DNA of 64,000 nucleotides from Calcarisporiella thermophila CBS 279.70 (taxonomy: Eukaryota > Calcarisporiellomycota). The notes below the pieces were generated by a model, which was not told the origin of the DNA, did not search any database, and saw only the letters and a program-made list of their open reading frames with translations. A program made the position numbers and the translations under genes. Below, one piece after another: positions 12,375 through 22,844 of the stretch; the stretch's first letter is position 1; every line of letters starts with the position of its first letter. Location of the stretch: NCBI RefSeq assembly GCF_041956535.1, contig NW_027192191.1, positions 593,077 through 657,076 on the forward strand, in the 5' to 3' direction.

Positions 12375-13140
12375 GGCGTAGGTGGTGACTAGATTTCCGT
12401 TGTTTTAATATAGCTAATGCAACGTTTTGATGAAGTAAATGGATTAATAAAATCTTGTATATTATTTCTGATGTTGGTGGTAAAAAAATACTTAGGCATG
12501 AACTGGATACTTGTTTGTTTTTACTTAAAACATTTTCCCATGCATATGCAATTGATTCCAAAGGCTCTTAAGGATCAATAGCTAGAACAAAAAAATGCTT
12601 AATCCTTGATTTCTAAAAGCACATATCGATAATGTAACGGGATAGGAATTAAAAAAAATATAGAACACAGCTCAAGCAGTCCTCTAATTACTTTTCTTAA
12701 ATGGAGGATATATTTAAAGAGAAATTTAAAGGGTGATGAAGCTTCAAAAACTGGGCTTTTTAGAAAAGATGATTTGAAGACACTTTCGGCATGAAAAGTA
12801 GAAAAAATATATTATGAGCAATATCTCCCATACCATATGTCTATAAAAGCTTACCAAACAATCCTCTTCCTAAACAATCTCACCAGAATTCAGGCTGAAT
12901 CATCTTGCCCTCTATAGAATATCCAAATAGGAGAACTTTTAAACTGCGTCTTCAATATAATTTGAAGGTTTTTCTTAAGGGTAGATATTAAATTTAGTAA
13001 ATATCTGTTCCATACCTGCTTCAACTATCCGAACATATATATTATAGCCAATTATCGAGCAAGTTTAATTGCGAAACTTAAGGATATTTGCCTGAGAAGT
13101 CTATATTCCATCGAGAATTGTGGCTTAGATGTTTAGGGGT
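12375..13140. other. AT-rich intergenic region
   Basis: AATAAA at 12446-12451 is a likely poly(A) signal for SNRNP27. Nothing coding was found in the remainder, which ends in the NF-YA promoter. Confidence 0.5.
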
Positions 13141-13147
13141 CCAATCA
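13141..13147 (+). promoter_or_regulatory. CCAAT box upstream of NF-YA
   Basis: CCAATCA, a full NF-Y consensus core, lies about 80 bp before the ATG of the gene that encodes the CCAAT-binding subunit itself. Confidence 0.45.
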
Positions 13148-13225
13148 ACAACGCCCTTCGCCCATCATTTTTTCTACTTCATTGATATCTTCGAAGAGTC
13201 TACATAATTGCCTCTAAACGCCAGT

Positions 13226-14248
13226 ATGGAAGATCCAAATACCCATCAACAGCAGTTAGCTCAAGCCCATTTCGGTCAGGATTATACTACGTCGCATGTT
13301 CCCGTTCAAACTCACGTTGGAGTGAATAGTGGTGCGATTTCAGCCGCAGATCAGCTCTCTGTTCGTATTCGTTTTCTATATAAGTTTTGTGATCTTCCTA
13401 AATAAACTGGTCTATCTTATAGAATACACACAAAGCAGGCCAAGCATATGATCCGAGTCGCCATTTGGGATATCAGTATCCGAACATGGTAGTGTTATTA
13501 TTTTCTACACAATGTTTTTTTTTTAAATAATTTGCTCATCTGTACAAAATTCGTTCGTACATGATTTACCTTAGCCAATGATTCCTGGGAATCCTCAAGT
13601 TATAAACCCACTTTATCGTGTTCCACCAATGTCAAATGAAGTGGTTGCAGAAGAGGAGCCATTATATGTTAACGCCAAACAGGTATTTATGCTCTTCCTT
13701 TTTTTTTGAATTTCCGCCATTTTTTTATACATTATTCTTATCGCTAGTATCACCGTATCTTGAAACGAAGAGCCGCTAGAGCACGTCTAGAAGAACAAAA
13801 TAAAATGGCTAAAACACGAAAGGTAATTTAGAGATGAATTACTCGTAAAATTAACTTGCTTACTTTTTTTTATATCTATCATTTCCTAATTCATAATCCA
13901 ATTATAAAGCCTTACCTAGTAAGTAGACCACAATATTTTACATGTAAATTTAACTTCATTGAATAATATATTCTCTATTTTCAAGCACGAATCAAGACAT
14001 AAGCACGCAATGAGACGGCCCCGTGGTCCAGGTGGCAGGTTTTTGAGCAAGAGTGAGCTGGCAGGTAAGCTTTAGGCTTCTCACACTTATAATTAGATCT
14101 CTCATGTCTCCTATTTGTACTCAAAGAGCTGCAGAAATCGCAAGATGCGCATAAAAATGGCGACCAGGAAGGATCCCATCAACATCAAACATCACAGGAA
14201 AACATTACGCCACAAGAGAATGGAAAGTTATCAGAAAGCAATGCATGA
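13226..14248 (+). CDS. HAP2: CCAAT-binding factor subunit NF-YA / Hap2
   Basis: Seven exons (13226-13360, 13423-13488, 13575-13682, 13748-13822, 13910-13918, 13986-14064, 14127-14248) give 197 residues with all phases consistent. The conserved core starts EPLYVNAKQYHRILKRRAAR (NF-YB/YC contact helix), continues through a linker, and ends HESRHKHAMRRPRGPGGRF, the CCAAT-contacting part. The linker residues Pro-Tyr-Leu come from a 9-nt microexon at 13910-13918 flanked by AAG and GTAAGT; without it the linker would be three residues short. NF-YA joins the NF-YB/YC histone-fold pair to bind CCAAT promoters. The flanks are Gln-rich, as usual in this family. Confidence 0.96.
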
Positions 14249-14603
14249 TATTAAGATTTTTTTATCCTTGTATTCTCTCTGGTAGCGTTTCAAGAACTTG
14301 GCATTAGAATTTCTTTCTTCTTCCCTTTGTGATATTGTTTTATATACTTAAAATATTATTTTTAAGTAAAAGGTTCTACTCTGTTTATTTTTTTCACCTT
14401 TTTTTCTTTTTTTTTCCTCCTATTTCGCTGTCATTTTTGCTTTGTTCCTCGTTTTATCTGTGTTGTCAATAATGGAACTCAATTCATATTTTTTTTTATA
14501 CTCTTGGTGTTTGGCAACTATTTTTATATGATTCATAAAGATATTTATTATACAAGTGATATCAGAAAGGAGGGAAAAAACACGCAGCCTTTTCTCGAAA
14601 GAA
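14249..14603. other. Convergent 3' spacer
   Basis: T-rich region between the stop codons of NF-YA (plus) and the TMEM42-like gene (minus); no coding signal. It probably holds both terminators. Confidence 0.5.
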
Positions 14604-15334
14604 TTATGATTCTTTTTTCTGCTGAGGTTGCGGAGATGGTGGTTGATCTAAGGTCATCATAACAGTGCCAGTAATGATTAAACTTGCACCAAACCACCAT
14701 TTTAAAGCGAGGGGTTCATTGAATAGCAAATGACCTAAAAGAGCCTGACGTCATTATAAGAACGTGTTAATCAATCTTTTCTGTTGAAAAGGAAATTATG
14801 TATCATTCTTACCGTAGAGCAGAAATTTGCCGTGCTGTTGAGCACTGTGACATTGATAGAAGATGCTGATAGATTAAGAGCCTTAGTGAATAGTGTCCAC
14901 ATAAAGGCATTGCAAGCGCACATCATGGCAAAACATGCAGCACGTGCTGTTAATAATACCTTTGATATTATATATGCAGTCAGTTGGAAATTCTCAATTC
15001 TCGAGATCGATTGATCACTAACCACATCAAATTGTTGGCTGTGCTCATAATATGACAACGAGATAGTAAAACACTGGGTTCTATTGCACACTATTTCACT
15101 CAGGTATTGTACAGCAGCTTCAGTCCTGGGGTCTGTGAACAGTTTTGCAAAGACTGACGCAAGAGCTGCTAATAATCCAGCAGTAAGAGCATATGAGATG
15201 TACGATGAGCGGTTAACATCGCGACTCTCTATTCCTTGCCTTCCTGCATTATCTTCTGCATTCTTCACCATCTCATATGTGTAAATCTTATTCGATCGAG
15301 GGGTTGGCTTAGTTCTGTAATCTATCGGAGGCAT
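14604..15334 (-). CDS. TMEM42/EamA-like membrane protein
   Basis: Two exons (15334-14813 and 14744-14604) give 220 residues. The pattern is that of the small drug/metabolite-transporter relatives: a helix YALTAGLLAALASVFAKLF near residue 48, another around ARAACFAMMCACNAFMWTLF, a helix with SINVTVLNSTANF, and, across the splice, ALLGHLLFNEPLALKWWFGASLIITGTVMM, the classic EamA ending (E-P-L followed by a helix). It ends in a short polar tail. TMEM42 proteins have unknown substrates and are likely in an internal membrane. It exceeds human TMEM42 (159 residues) by an insert of about 50 residues after the first helix. A perfect TGACGTCA overlaps the intron acceptor (14746-14753). Confidence 0.75.
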
Positions 15335-15974
15335 GTTTATTTCCCAATCTCATCTTCGGAGTTGACCGATGGGCGAGAGTGATAAAGAAAATGAGGCGCA
15401 GCCCGACCTCGAGTGTATCTTTGCACAAGTAGTATAAGCGATCCTATAGCATGTGCTTAGGAAAGTAGCGTGGGCCCCACAAAAGGAATTCTTTAATTAT
15501 ATCGGATAGGGTAGGACGACTGGCGGTAAAGCCTTTGGAATAAATCCAATAATTATCCAGCCAACCTCTATGGTGACCTTCATTTTCTCTAACCCTCGGA
15601 GCCCGAACTAGATTTTAGAGTTCCTTAGTCAATCAAACTCTAATCGATTGAAAATCCCCGGGCTCCAACCCCCTCGAATTTGAGTTTATTAGACAGTTCC
15701 CTCATGGTCTAGCGCGCCGGTACCTCGATTCTTTGCGATATATTTGTGGCACGTTCCATCCAATTCACGCGATTTCTTAGCCCTGCTGAAAACTTTCGCA
15801 AGTCCTATAAATTCCCTCTCTCTCTCTGTTGCGATGCTTTCTCTAATCCCCTAACACTCCCTTCTTCGATTTTTGCTTAAAACGTCTGGTTACGTTCCTT
15901 TCTACTCCTCCCCAACATTTCCACACAAATCTCCTTTGCAACTTAGTTTATTTATTAAACCATAATCTTGAACA
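15335..15974. other. Divergent promoter region
   Basis: Between the divergent TMEM42-like and CAP genes. TATAAA at 15806-15811 followed by a CT-rich run about 165 bp before the CAP ATG looks like a core promoter with a pyrimidine-rich leader, typical of well-expressed fungal genes. No other gene seen. Confidence 0.5.
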
Positions 15975-16945
15975 ATGGCCAAGTTTCTCTCTATTGCATT
16001 GATTGCTCTTGCTTCTACTCAGGCAGTACTGGGTCTTTCGCAGGCCGAGAAGCAGGTATAATCCAAGCTGGCTCTAATAAATCTCGAGCTCAAAGGCTTA
16101 CAGCGCGGCCTTTTTTTATTTATTTATTACCGATTTGATTAGGAAATTTTGGACATTCATAATAATTTCAGAGCTCGCCATTCGGCGCCTCCTCTCAAAT
16201 GGAGTGACAGGGCTGAGCAACAGGCTCAATCTTGGGCAAATAAATGCCAGATGAGCCATTCCCAGGCGCGTGGTTTTGGAGAGAACCTTGCGTAAATAAT
16301 CCTTGACATGAACAATATTCGTGAAGTAGAGTTAATATAAAGTTCTTCTGTAGCTGGGGATATCGCTCGTGGAAGGCCGCCATCGATGGGTGGTATAACG
16401 AAGAGTCCAAGTATGATTACAGCAGGGGTGGCTTTAGCATGCAGACTGGTAAGTAACATTAATACGTAGGATTTTTGCTACATATTCACCTCAAAAATGG
16501 ATTTTGTCTAGGCCACTTTACCCAAGTAGTCTGGAAGAGCACCACCCAGATCGGCTGCGCAATTTCTTCCTGCCCATCGCTCTCTATTAAACCGATGTAT
16601 GTTTGCAACTACGTTGAACCTGGTGAGTAGCTAGCCATAATCTATGATTTTGGGCTCTAATCTATTGGCTTCTAAAAACATTGGGGCTGGTAAACATGCT
16701 ATTAATCAGCCATCTAAATATATTAATAATTAGGAAATTTCCTCGGTCGGTTCAAGGAGAATGTTCTTCCCCCTGCCGGCGGTAATCCCGACAAGCCAAC
16801 TGAGGAAAAGCAGCCCTTGCCTGGTCAAGGAGGCAAGAAACCAGGCAACAACAAGAATAAGCGTCCCAACAAGAAGGGGAAGAGGAGGCCCTCGAACAAG
16901 AAGAGGCACTCAAACAAGAAGAGGCACTCGCACAAGAAGCACTAA
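15975..16945 (+). CDS. Secreted CAP/PR-1 (Pry-like) protein with basic tail
   Basis: Five exons (15975-16055, 16143-16291, 16354-16448, 16512-16622, 16734-16945) give 215 residues. A signal peptide (MAKFLSIALIALASTQAVLG) is followed by the CAP domain: IHNNFRARHSAPPLKW, CQMSHSQARGFGENLAWG, GHFTQVVWKSTTQIGCAI and YVCNYVEPGN, with the two CAP histidines and glutamates in place. Yeast relatives (Pry1-3) bind and export sterols; others act in the wall or at host surfaces. After the domain comes an unusual tail of about 50 residues made mainly of Lys, Arg, Asn and His, with NKKRHS repeated. This could bind acidic polymers or membranes; that is inference. AATAAA at 17009-17014 is a likely poly(A) signal. 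Confidence 0.93.
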
Positions 16946-17008
16946 TTACGCCTCGCCCTTCTCCAGATTTTTATATCCTATCAATTAACGAATGAATCTG
17001 ACGATAAT

Positions 17009-17014
17009 AATAAA
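17009..17014 (+). terminator. Poly(A) signal after the CAP gene
   Basis: AATAAA 64 bp after the stop codon at 16945. Confidence 0.5.
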
Positions 17015-17244
17015 TTCATCCCTATTTGCCCAGATGCGTTTTTTGCCTACTCTTTGCCACACTCGGAGAATTATCGAAGTAATATAATTAACGGAAATAA
17101 TGTAAAAACGAAAAAATAACTAACACCCTTGTTCACACGCACCTTTATCGCGCTATTTTATTCATATTTCATTTTTATCCCTCTCTCCTTTATTCTTTTT
17201 CTTGTTTTACCTCTTGATACTCGACATTAATCCTTCATTCTCTA

Positions 17245-20200
17245 ATGAATCCCTCGGCGATTGCAGATATTCGGTATCGAAAAACGAGCCACGCTCCGCT
17301 TCAAGATTCCCACTTAGGTGTGGAAGAAAAGGGGAAGCCCGGTATGTTTAAGGAGGTACAAAATGGGAGTTCCAAGCGTAAAGTTCGACTTTCAGGCACG
17401 TCGCACCTACAACATTGGATCAATATTACGGGACTGGTCCTCATTGCTATGGTCGTAAGACTCTATATGCTTAATCGGCCTGATTCGGTGGTGTAAGTCC
17501 CCCCCCTGCCCCTCGTTTTTATCAAATTTACCAAAGACATGAAAGGCGGTAATGACTTTCTTTTCTTTTTTCTCCAGTTTCGACGAGGTTCATTTTGGAG
17601 GCTTCGCCAGCAAGTACATCAATCGCAAATTCTTTTTCGACGTACACCCGCCTGTAAATATCCGTTGCTTTAATGGATCTTCATATTCATTATGAATTGC
17701 TAACAATGATTTTAGCTTGCCAAACTTTTAATTGCAGGCGCGGCTAAACTCGCGGGCTTTGATGGAAGTTTTGATTTTAAAGAAATTGGAATGTAGGCTA
17801 CATATCTAGTTTCGACTTCAAATAGAAGCTTATTTATTTTTTTCGTAAATAGGGACTATATAGCACCCAAAGTGCCATATGTATATATTCGCTTGCTGCC
17901 AGCTGCAATGGGCATTGCTCTAGTCCCTATGGCTTATCTTACAATCAAATTTTCTGGGCACTCAACTGCCTCTGCCATGTTGGCAGCACTATTGATCACT
18001 TTCGGTTAGCCAAGTTCGAATTCTATTGTCTAAAGTCCGTCTAGACCTGACCTGCTTTTGGTTGACTATTCCGAATATAGAGAATGCACTTACTACTCAG
18101 AGCCGTCACATTTTATTGGATTCTCCTTTGATCTTCTTCACCGGGGCAACCAACTTAATGTGGGTGAATTGGTTCAACCAACGTGACAGGTAAAGATAGC
18201 ATCACCACAATCTGTCTTCTTTTAATTGATTTCTATATTAACTATAGGCCCTTCTCCCCATTATGGTGGTTCTGGCTGAGCATGACGGGTGTATGCCTTG
18301 GGTTAACCGCAAGGTAAACCTTTATTAATTTTATAATTTTTGGTTTTATATTTCATACTGACTCCAACACTATGCGCAAATAGCTGTAAATGGGTGGGTC
18401 TTTTCATGATTGCCACCATTGGACTCTCTACCGTCAAAAATCTTTGGGACATGTGGGGCGATTTGAGAGTTAGCCTGGTGAGTGCTCGTATGAATTTAGA
18501 GTATACTCTTTGCGTTATATTAATCACGAGAATAATACTTTATTAGACTACGTTTGCAAAACATTTTATTGCTCGTGCTATTTGCTTAATCGTCATCCCT
18601 GCACTCGTGTACATGTCAACCTTCAAGGTTCATTTTTGGGTATTAAAGAACAGCGGGGATGGAGACGGGTTCATGACTGCTGAGTTTCAGAAAACCCTTG
18701 CGGGCAACGAGGCCGAACCGGTACCTCTTGGTGTGTATTGGTGAATAATATTTTTTTTTCGCCTTTATAACATGCTTGCCTTCTTTTCTAGATATTGCTT
18801 ATGGTTCGGAAATAGTTCTTCGTCATCGTAATACCCAAGGTGGATACTTGCATTCCCACTCTCACCTTTATCCCAGTGGCAGCAAGCGTAAGTCAGCGCA
18901 GGATGGATGTTTAGAAGCCAACAGCTAACCGGTATTGTTGCCTTTTATCCTACTTTTTACTGCAGAGCAACAAATTACTCTCTATCCACACAGAGACGAA
19001 AATAATGTCTGGATCATCGAGCGAAGAAATGCATCGGAGTCTAGTGGATCAGAGCTGGATTGGGTCAAGAATGGTGATATCGTCCGTCTTGTGCATAAAA
19101 TAACGAAAATGCGACTTCACAGCCACGAAATTCGTCCTCCGGTAACGGATCGTGATTATCATAATGAAGTCAGGTAAACTGCATTCGATAGAATACGCAA
19201 TATAGGATACCAATTTCGCTTTGGTTGCTTCCGATAGTGGCTACGGATTCCCCGGCTTTGACGGAGACGCTAACGACGACTGGAAATTAGAAATCACTGA
19301 ACACGAGCCCAGTGACCCAGAATCAAAGGATCGCTTGCACGCCATTAACAGCAAGTTCCGGCTTATTCACATGTTTACTGGCTGCCATCTCTTCTCGCAT
19401 ACTGTCCAGCTGCCCGAGTGGGGCTTCGGCCAACAGGAGGTGACTTGCATTAAAAGCGGAAAATACCCGAATACGGTCTGGTATGTCGAGAACAATTCGC
19501 ATCCAAAACGTAAGTTTGATCATATCTTTTTGTTTGCATGTTCTTCTCTACAACGGCTTTTCTTTACATCTAATAGTATCACCGGATGCACCCAAGGTCA
19601 ATTATCGGAAACCGACTTTTTTCCAAAAGTTTTTGGAACTAAACAAGGTTATGTGGGACGTTAACAATAAGTTGACCGGCTCGCATCCCTTTGATTCCCG
19701 TCCACCTGCATGGCCCATATTACGTCGGGGGATTAGCTACTGGGGAAAACAGAACACGGATATTTACCTGCTTGGGAATCCACTGACATGGTGGAGTTCA
19801 ACTCTCGCTGTTATGGCCTACGGAATTTACAAAATAATCATGGCTGTTTCAGAGCAACGTGGGTATAGAAAACGGGTCACTGGTAATCTTGGAAAGCATT
19901 GTAACTGAATACTCCTGCATCGATGCTAAATCATCCCTCTTCCTGAAAATAGCCCTCTACGAATTCTACAATAACAGTGCTGGATATTGGTTTATGGGAT
20001 GGGCGCTCCATTTTTTCCCTTTCTTCTTGATGTCCCGGCAACTATTCCTACATCATTATTTGCCCGCACTCTACTTTGCTATAATGCTTTTGTCGGTGTG
20101 CTTTGATTTTGCCGTTTACCGGCTCTCGGCTCGGCAGCGACTTGGTGCGATGCTTATTTGCGTCATCGTTGTCGCTTTAGTGTTCCGCCAGTATGCTCCT

Positions 20201-20467
20201 ATAACCTACGGTCTCCCATGGACGAAAGGCCAGTGCCAGCGCTCTAAATTGCTTAGAACTTGGGATTATGATTGCAACAAATTGCCCGAGGTACTACCCA
20301 CAGAGACCATGATATCAACCGAATCTCCTGCCGCTGGCGCTGAATCAGCAACGCTATCCGAAACTATGCAGAATCAGGTTCAGAGTCAGAGCGAGAATTT
20401 TAATGAAAACCTGAGCATTCCAGAGACCCGGGAGCAGTCCACAGAGAATGCTCAAAGTAATGCGTAG
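17245..20467 (+). CDS. PMT2: Protein O-mannosyltransferase, PMT2 subfamily
   Basis: About 13 exons, from ATG 17245 to the stop at 20467. An N-terminal helix is followed by FDEVHFGGFASKYINRKFF with the catalytic Asp-Glu pair, then DVHPPLAKLLIAGAAKLAGF. Later come three MIR-type motifs (YLHSHSHLYPSGSKQQQITLY; LVHKITKMRLHSHEIRPPVT; LIHMFTGCHLFSHTVQLPEW), the segment KVNYRKPTFFQKFLELNK, and C-terminal helices ending in LFLHHYLPALYFAIMLL. These match the PMT2 branch, which works in the ER membrane, usually with a PMT1-type partner, adding mannose from dolichyl phosphate to Ser/Thr of secretory proteins. One late intron (about 19857-19969) has a weak donor, so a few residues there are uncertain. 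The C-terminus carries about 60 extra Glu/Gln/Ser/Thr-rich residues. Confidence 0.94.
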
Positions 20468-20799
20468 AGAAGGAGTGCAGGTTTCATTCATAGATATTGT
20501 AAAATCTGCAATTGCAGTATCGCCAATGGCAAAGTACAATTCAATGTATGTTTTTTTGAAATGTTTGTAATATATGAGCGTGTATTTTAGTAATGAAATG
20601 GTGACCTGTGGCGCGAATATAAAATTTATTAGAGCAAAATAAATTCAAGGTAGATATAAGGATATTGAATACAGTTTTAGTGCGAACAAACAAAAAAGAG
20701 ATAAATAAGTCTCATTAGAGCATATAACGGACCAGGAACCCACCTAGTGTCTGGCCTTAAAAAAAATGATTCATCAGTATAACATACCAGACTACAAAA
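20468..20799. other. Convergent 3' spacer
   Basis: AT-rich gap between the PMT2 stop and the HMG-box gene stop; no coding signal. Confidence 0.5.
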
Positions 20800-21672
20800 T
20801 CATAATACAAAATCAGGGAATCCTTGATCCTCCTCAAAGAGATGGGCTATATCAACCATTTCTCTAGTATGATCTAAATTTTCTAATGGCCAAATTGAAT
20901 CTAGACACTCGATTTGTGGCAAATATGGTCCAACCTTGTCATCGATCTCAGCAATTGGGCTATATTGATCATCATGAATATACCCTGTAGGGTATACACT
21001 AACGTCAAATTCAGATTGAACTAAGTCTAGCCAAGCCCAGTTAATCGGGTCGAGTATATTGGGTAGTGGTGCATTTGGCAGCAATGGCAGCTGAAGCTGA
21101 TCAGAAAAATAAGTTTCCTCCGCTGTGTGTTGAGTATCAGGTTGATGGCACTCTATTGTGGAGGGCTTCTCATTCGAACCGGAGCTTTTGATCGACTCTA
21201 AAGAGTTAATAGGCGGTCTTTCGATAATGAAATGGGAATCGATTGGATTGAAGCGATGGTTGCTGAAATTTTTGCATAGGTGTTGTACCTTCGCATGATC
21301 GGCTCGAACTTCATATTCTTTCTTTATTTCTTCTGGTTCTTGGCGCCACATATTAGCAATGACTTTTGATATCGCAGAGCTATGCATTTTTGGGTTGAGT
21401 GCTGCGACTTTCTGACAATGTTCTTGCCGATAGAGGATGAAAGCATTCGGCGGTCGCCGGATTCTTGAAGCTGTCATGGGAATTTTCTCTTTTTTACCCG
21501 TTTCCACTGTAGACTTCTTATTTTTGTTTTTTTTGGAATCCACATTGATATTGGAATCCCGAATTCCGAGAATTGGACACGAATTATAATCCTTATGACC
21601 ACACACAAACTGAATGGGTCTCTCACTTTGAGGATTACTGAGTGAAGTAGCTGTATCATGTGAATATGACAT
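20800..21672 (-). CDS. Mating-type-like HMG-box transcription factor
   Basis: One uninterrupted frame of 290 residues, unusual in this intron-dense window. Residues 70-142 form a MATA-type HMG box: RIRRPPNAFILYRQEHCQKV, then NPKMHSSAISKVIANMW, EEIKKEYEVRADHAKVQHL and the trailing NHRFNP. The RPPNAFILYR start and the ISK-I-MW pattern are those of fungal sex-determining HMG proteins (MAT1-2-1, Mat-Mc, SexM/SexP, and also Ste11-type regulators), which bind the minor groove at sequence-specific sites. A basic Lys/Asn stretch precedes the box; the C-terminal half is acidic and Pro-rich, suiting activation. It is transcribed divergently from the BTB-like gene and lies 2.9 kb from a homeobox gene. 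A non-mating HMG regulator is the alternative. Confidence 0.88.
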   Translation of the reverse strand: MSYSHDTATSLSNPQSERPIQFVCGHKDYNSCPILGIRDSNINVDSKKNKNKKSTVETGKKEKIPMTASRIRRPPNAFILYRQEHCQKVAALNPKMHSSAISKVIANMWRQEPEEIKKEYEVRADHAKVQHLCKNFSNHRFNPIDSHFIIERPPINSLESIKSSGSNEKPSTIECHQPDTQHTAEETYFSDQLQLPLLPNAPLPNILDPINWAWLDLVQSEFDVSVYPTGYIHDDQYSPIAEIDDKVGPYLPQIECLDSIWPLENLDHTREMVDIAHLFEEDQGFPDFVL

Positions 21673-22211
21673 AATGGTGGGAAAGGAAAATGCAAATTCC
21701 TTCAGATGGAATTAGCCAAGTGTAAGAAGAGATTACTGGTGCAATGAGATACAACTTATCTCTTAGTTTATATAAAGTTTTTCATTTCTCCACTTTAAAA
21801 TTTCTCAGTTCTTTGTCTTTTAAAATTTTTTTTCACGTTAGTATCTAGTCACACATATGGTCGAAGAATAAAGTAGATTTGCTTCTCAAATGAGAAAAAC
21901 TAGATAAAAGATAGACTCTAATAGAATATATCATTCAATAATTCAATATAATACTACTTATATTTTATTGTCTCTGAATTAGTACGAATTTATACGATAG
22001 CTTGATATCTGTATAAGGAAAAATTATTTTATAACCGAATATGACTACTAGCTTCGAGTACTTTCCCCTCTAAATCTAAGGAATTTGTTTTCTTTATTTA
22101 ATTAGAGTTCATTAAGAACCAAGTGATTTAACAAAGAAAGTTTATTTTTTGGCAACACGAATAACATTTTACTTTTATTCTTTTTCTTCTCAATTGTATT
22201 TTTCATTTACT
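21673..22211. other. Divergent promoter region of HMG and BTB genes
   Basis: AT-rich spacer of 539 bp shared by two divergent genes. No coding frame was found. Confidence 0.5.
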
Positions 22212-22778
22212 ATGGATTCCAAAGGTTTAGAATTATATACTATATATGAAGTGTTTCCAATTTTGACTTCACAATGCTGGAATATTTGCGATGAAACCTC
22301 TATTAAAATGCATCTTATCACTCGTGAAGAATTGCTTCAATCGTCAGGATTAGCTACAATGTTTAATACTAGTGCAAAAATGAAAACATTTTACCTGGGC
22401 AGTGAGACCATCACTACAATTACAGCATTTATAATTGATCAATCAGTCATTTCTCTTTGGATTCGTCCAGAAATTCTCATTAAACAAACTCGTTTTTTTG
22501 AAAGGATACTTAGTGATCTTTCGCCAGGCGAGGAGTTTCTTCTTATTGTCCCAGAAAAGCGTGCGTTTGCAGATATTTGTCGTTGGCTTTATTTAAAGGA
22601 TGATGAATCATGGTTTGCATCATTGGACCATAATAATATTGGAGTCGTAGAAGAGATGTTAGCTGAATTGGAATTAATCGAGATAGTTGAAATACATGCT
22701 GTGCAAGTTATGAATGGCAGACTTGGGTTTAAAAAGAGAATACAAGCACGCCTTAAGAGTAATGTGTTGAGTAATTGA
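22212..22778 (+). CDS. BTB/POZ-like protein
   Basis: An intronless frame of 188 residues from ATG 22212. The stretch around residues 78-165 resembles a BTB/POZ fold: a strand (VISLWI), RPEILIKQTRFFERILSD (the typical h-S/T-x-FF-x-x-h-L helix), a strand with EEFLLIVPEK, then FADICRWLYLKDDE and an amphipathic helix. The first 75 residues match nothing I know. BTB proteins mostly dimerise or act as cullin-3 adaptors, but no partner domain is present here. It is convergent with the propeller gene, only 66 bp away. I rate the fold as likely, the function as unknown. Confidence 0.6.
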   Translation: MDSKGLELYTIYEVFPILTSQCWNICDETSIKMHLITREELLQSSGLATMFNTSAKMKTFYLGSETITTITAFIIDQSVISLWIRPEILIKQTRFFERILSDLSPGEEFLLIVPEKRAFADICRWLYLKDDESWFASLDHNNIGVVEEMLAELELIEIVEIHAVQVMNGRLGFKKRIQARLKSNVLSN

Positions 22779-22844
22779 ATTTTTGTATTTATATTATTAT
22801 ATTATTATGCTATCTTTCTGTTGAAATGAAAATATATAATCATG

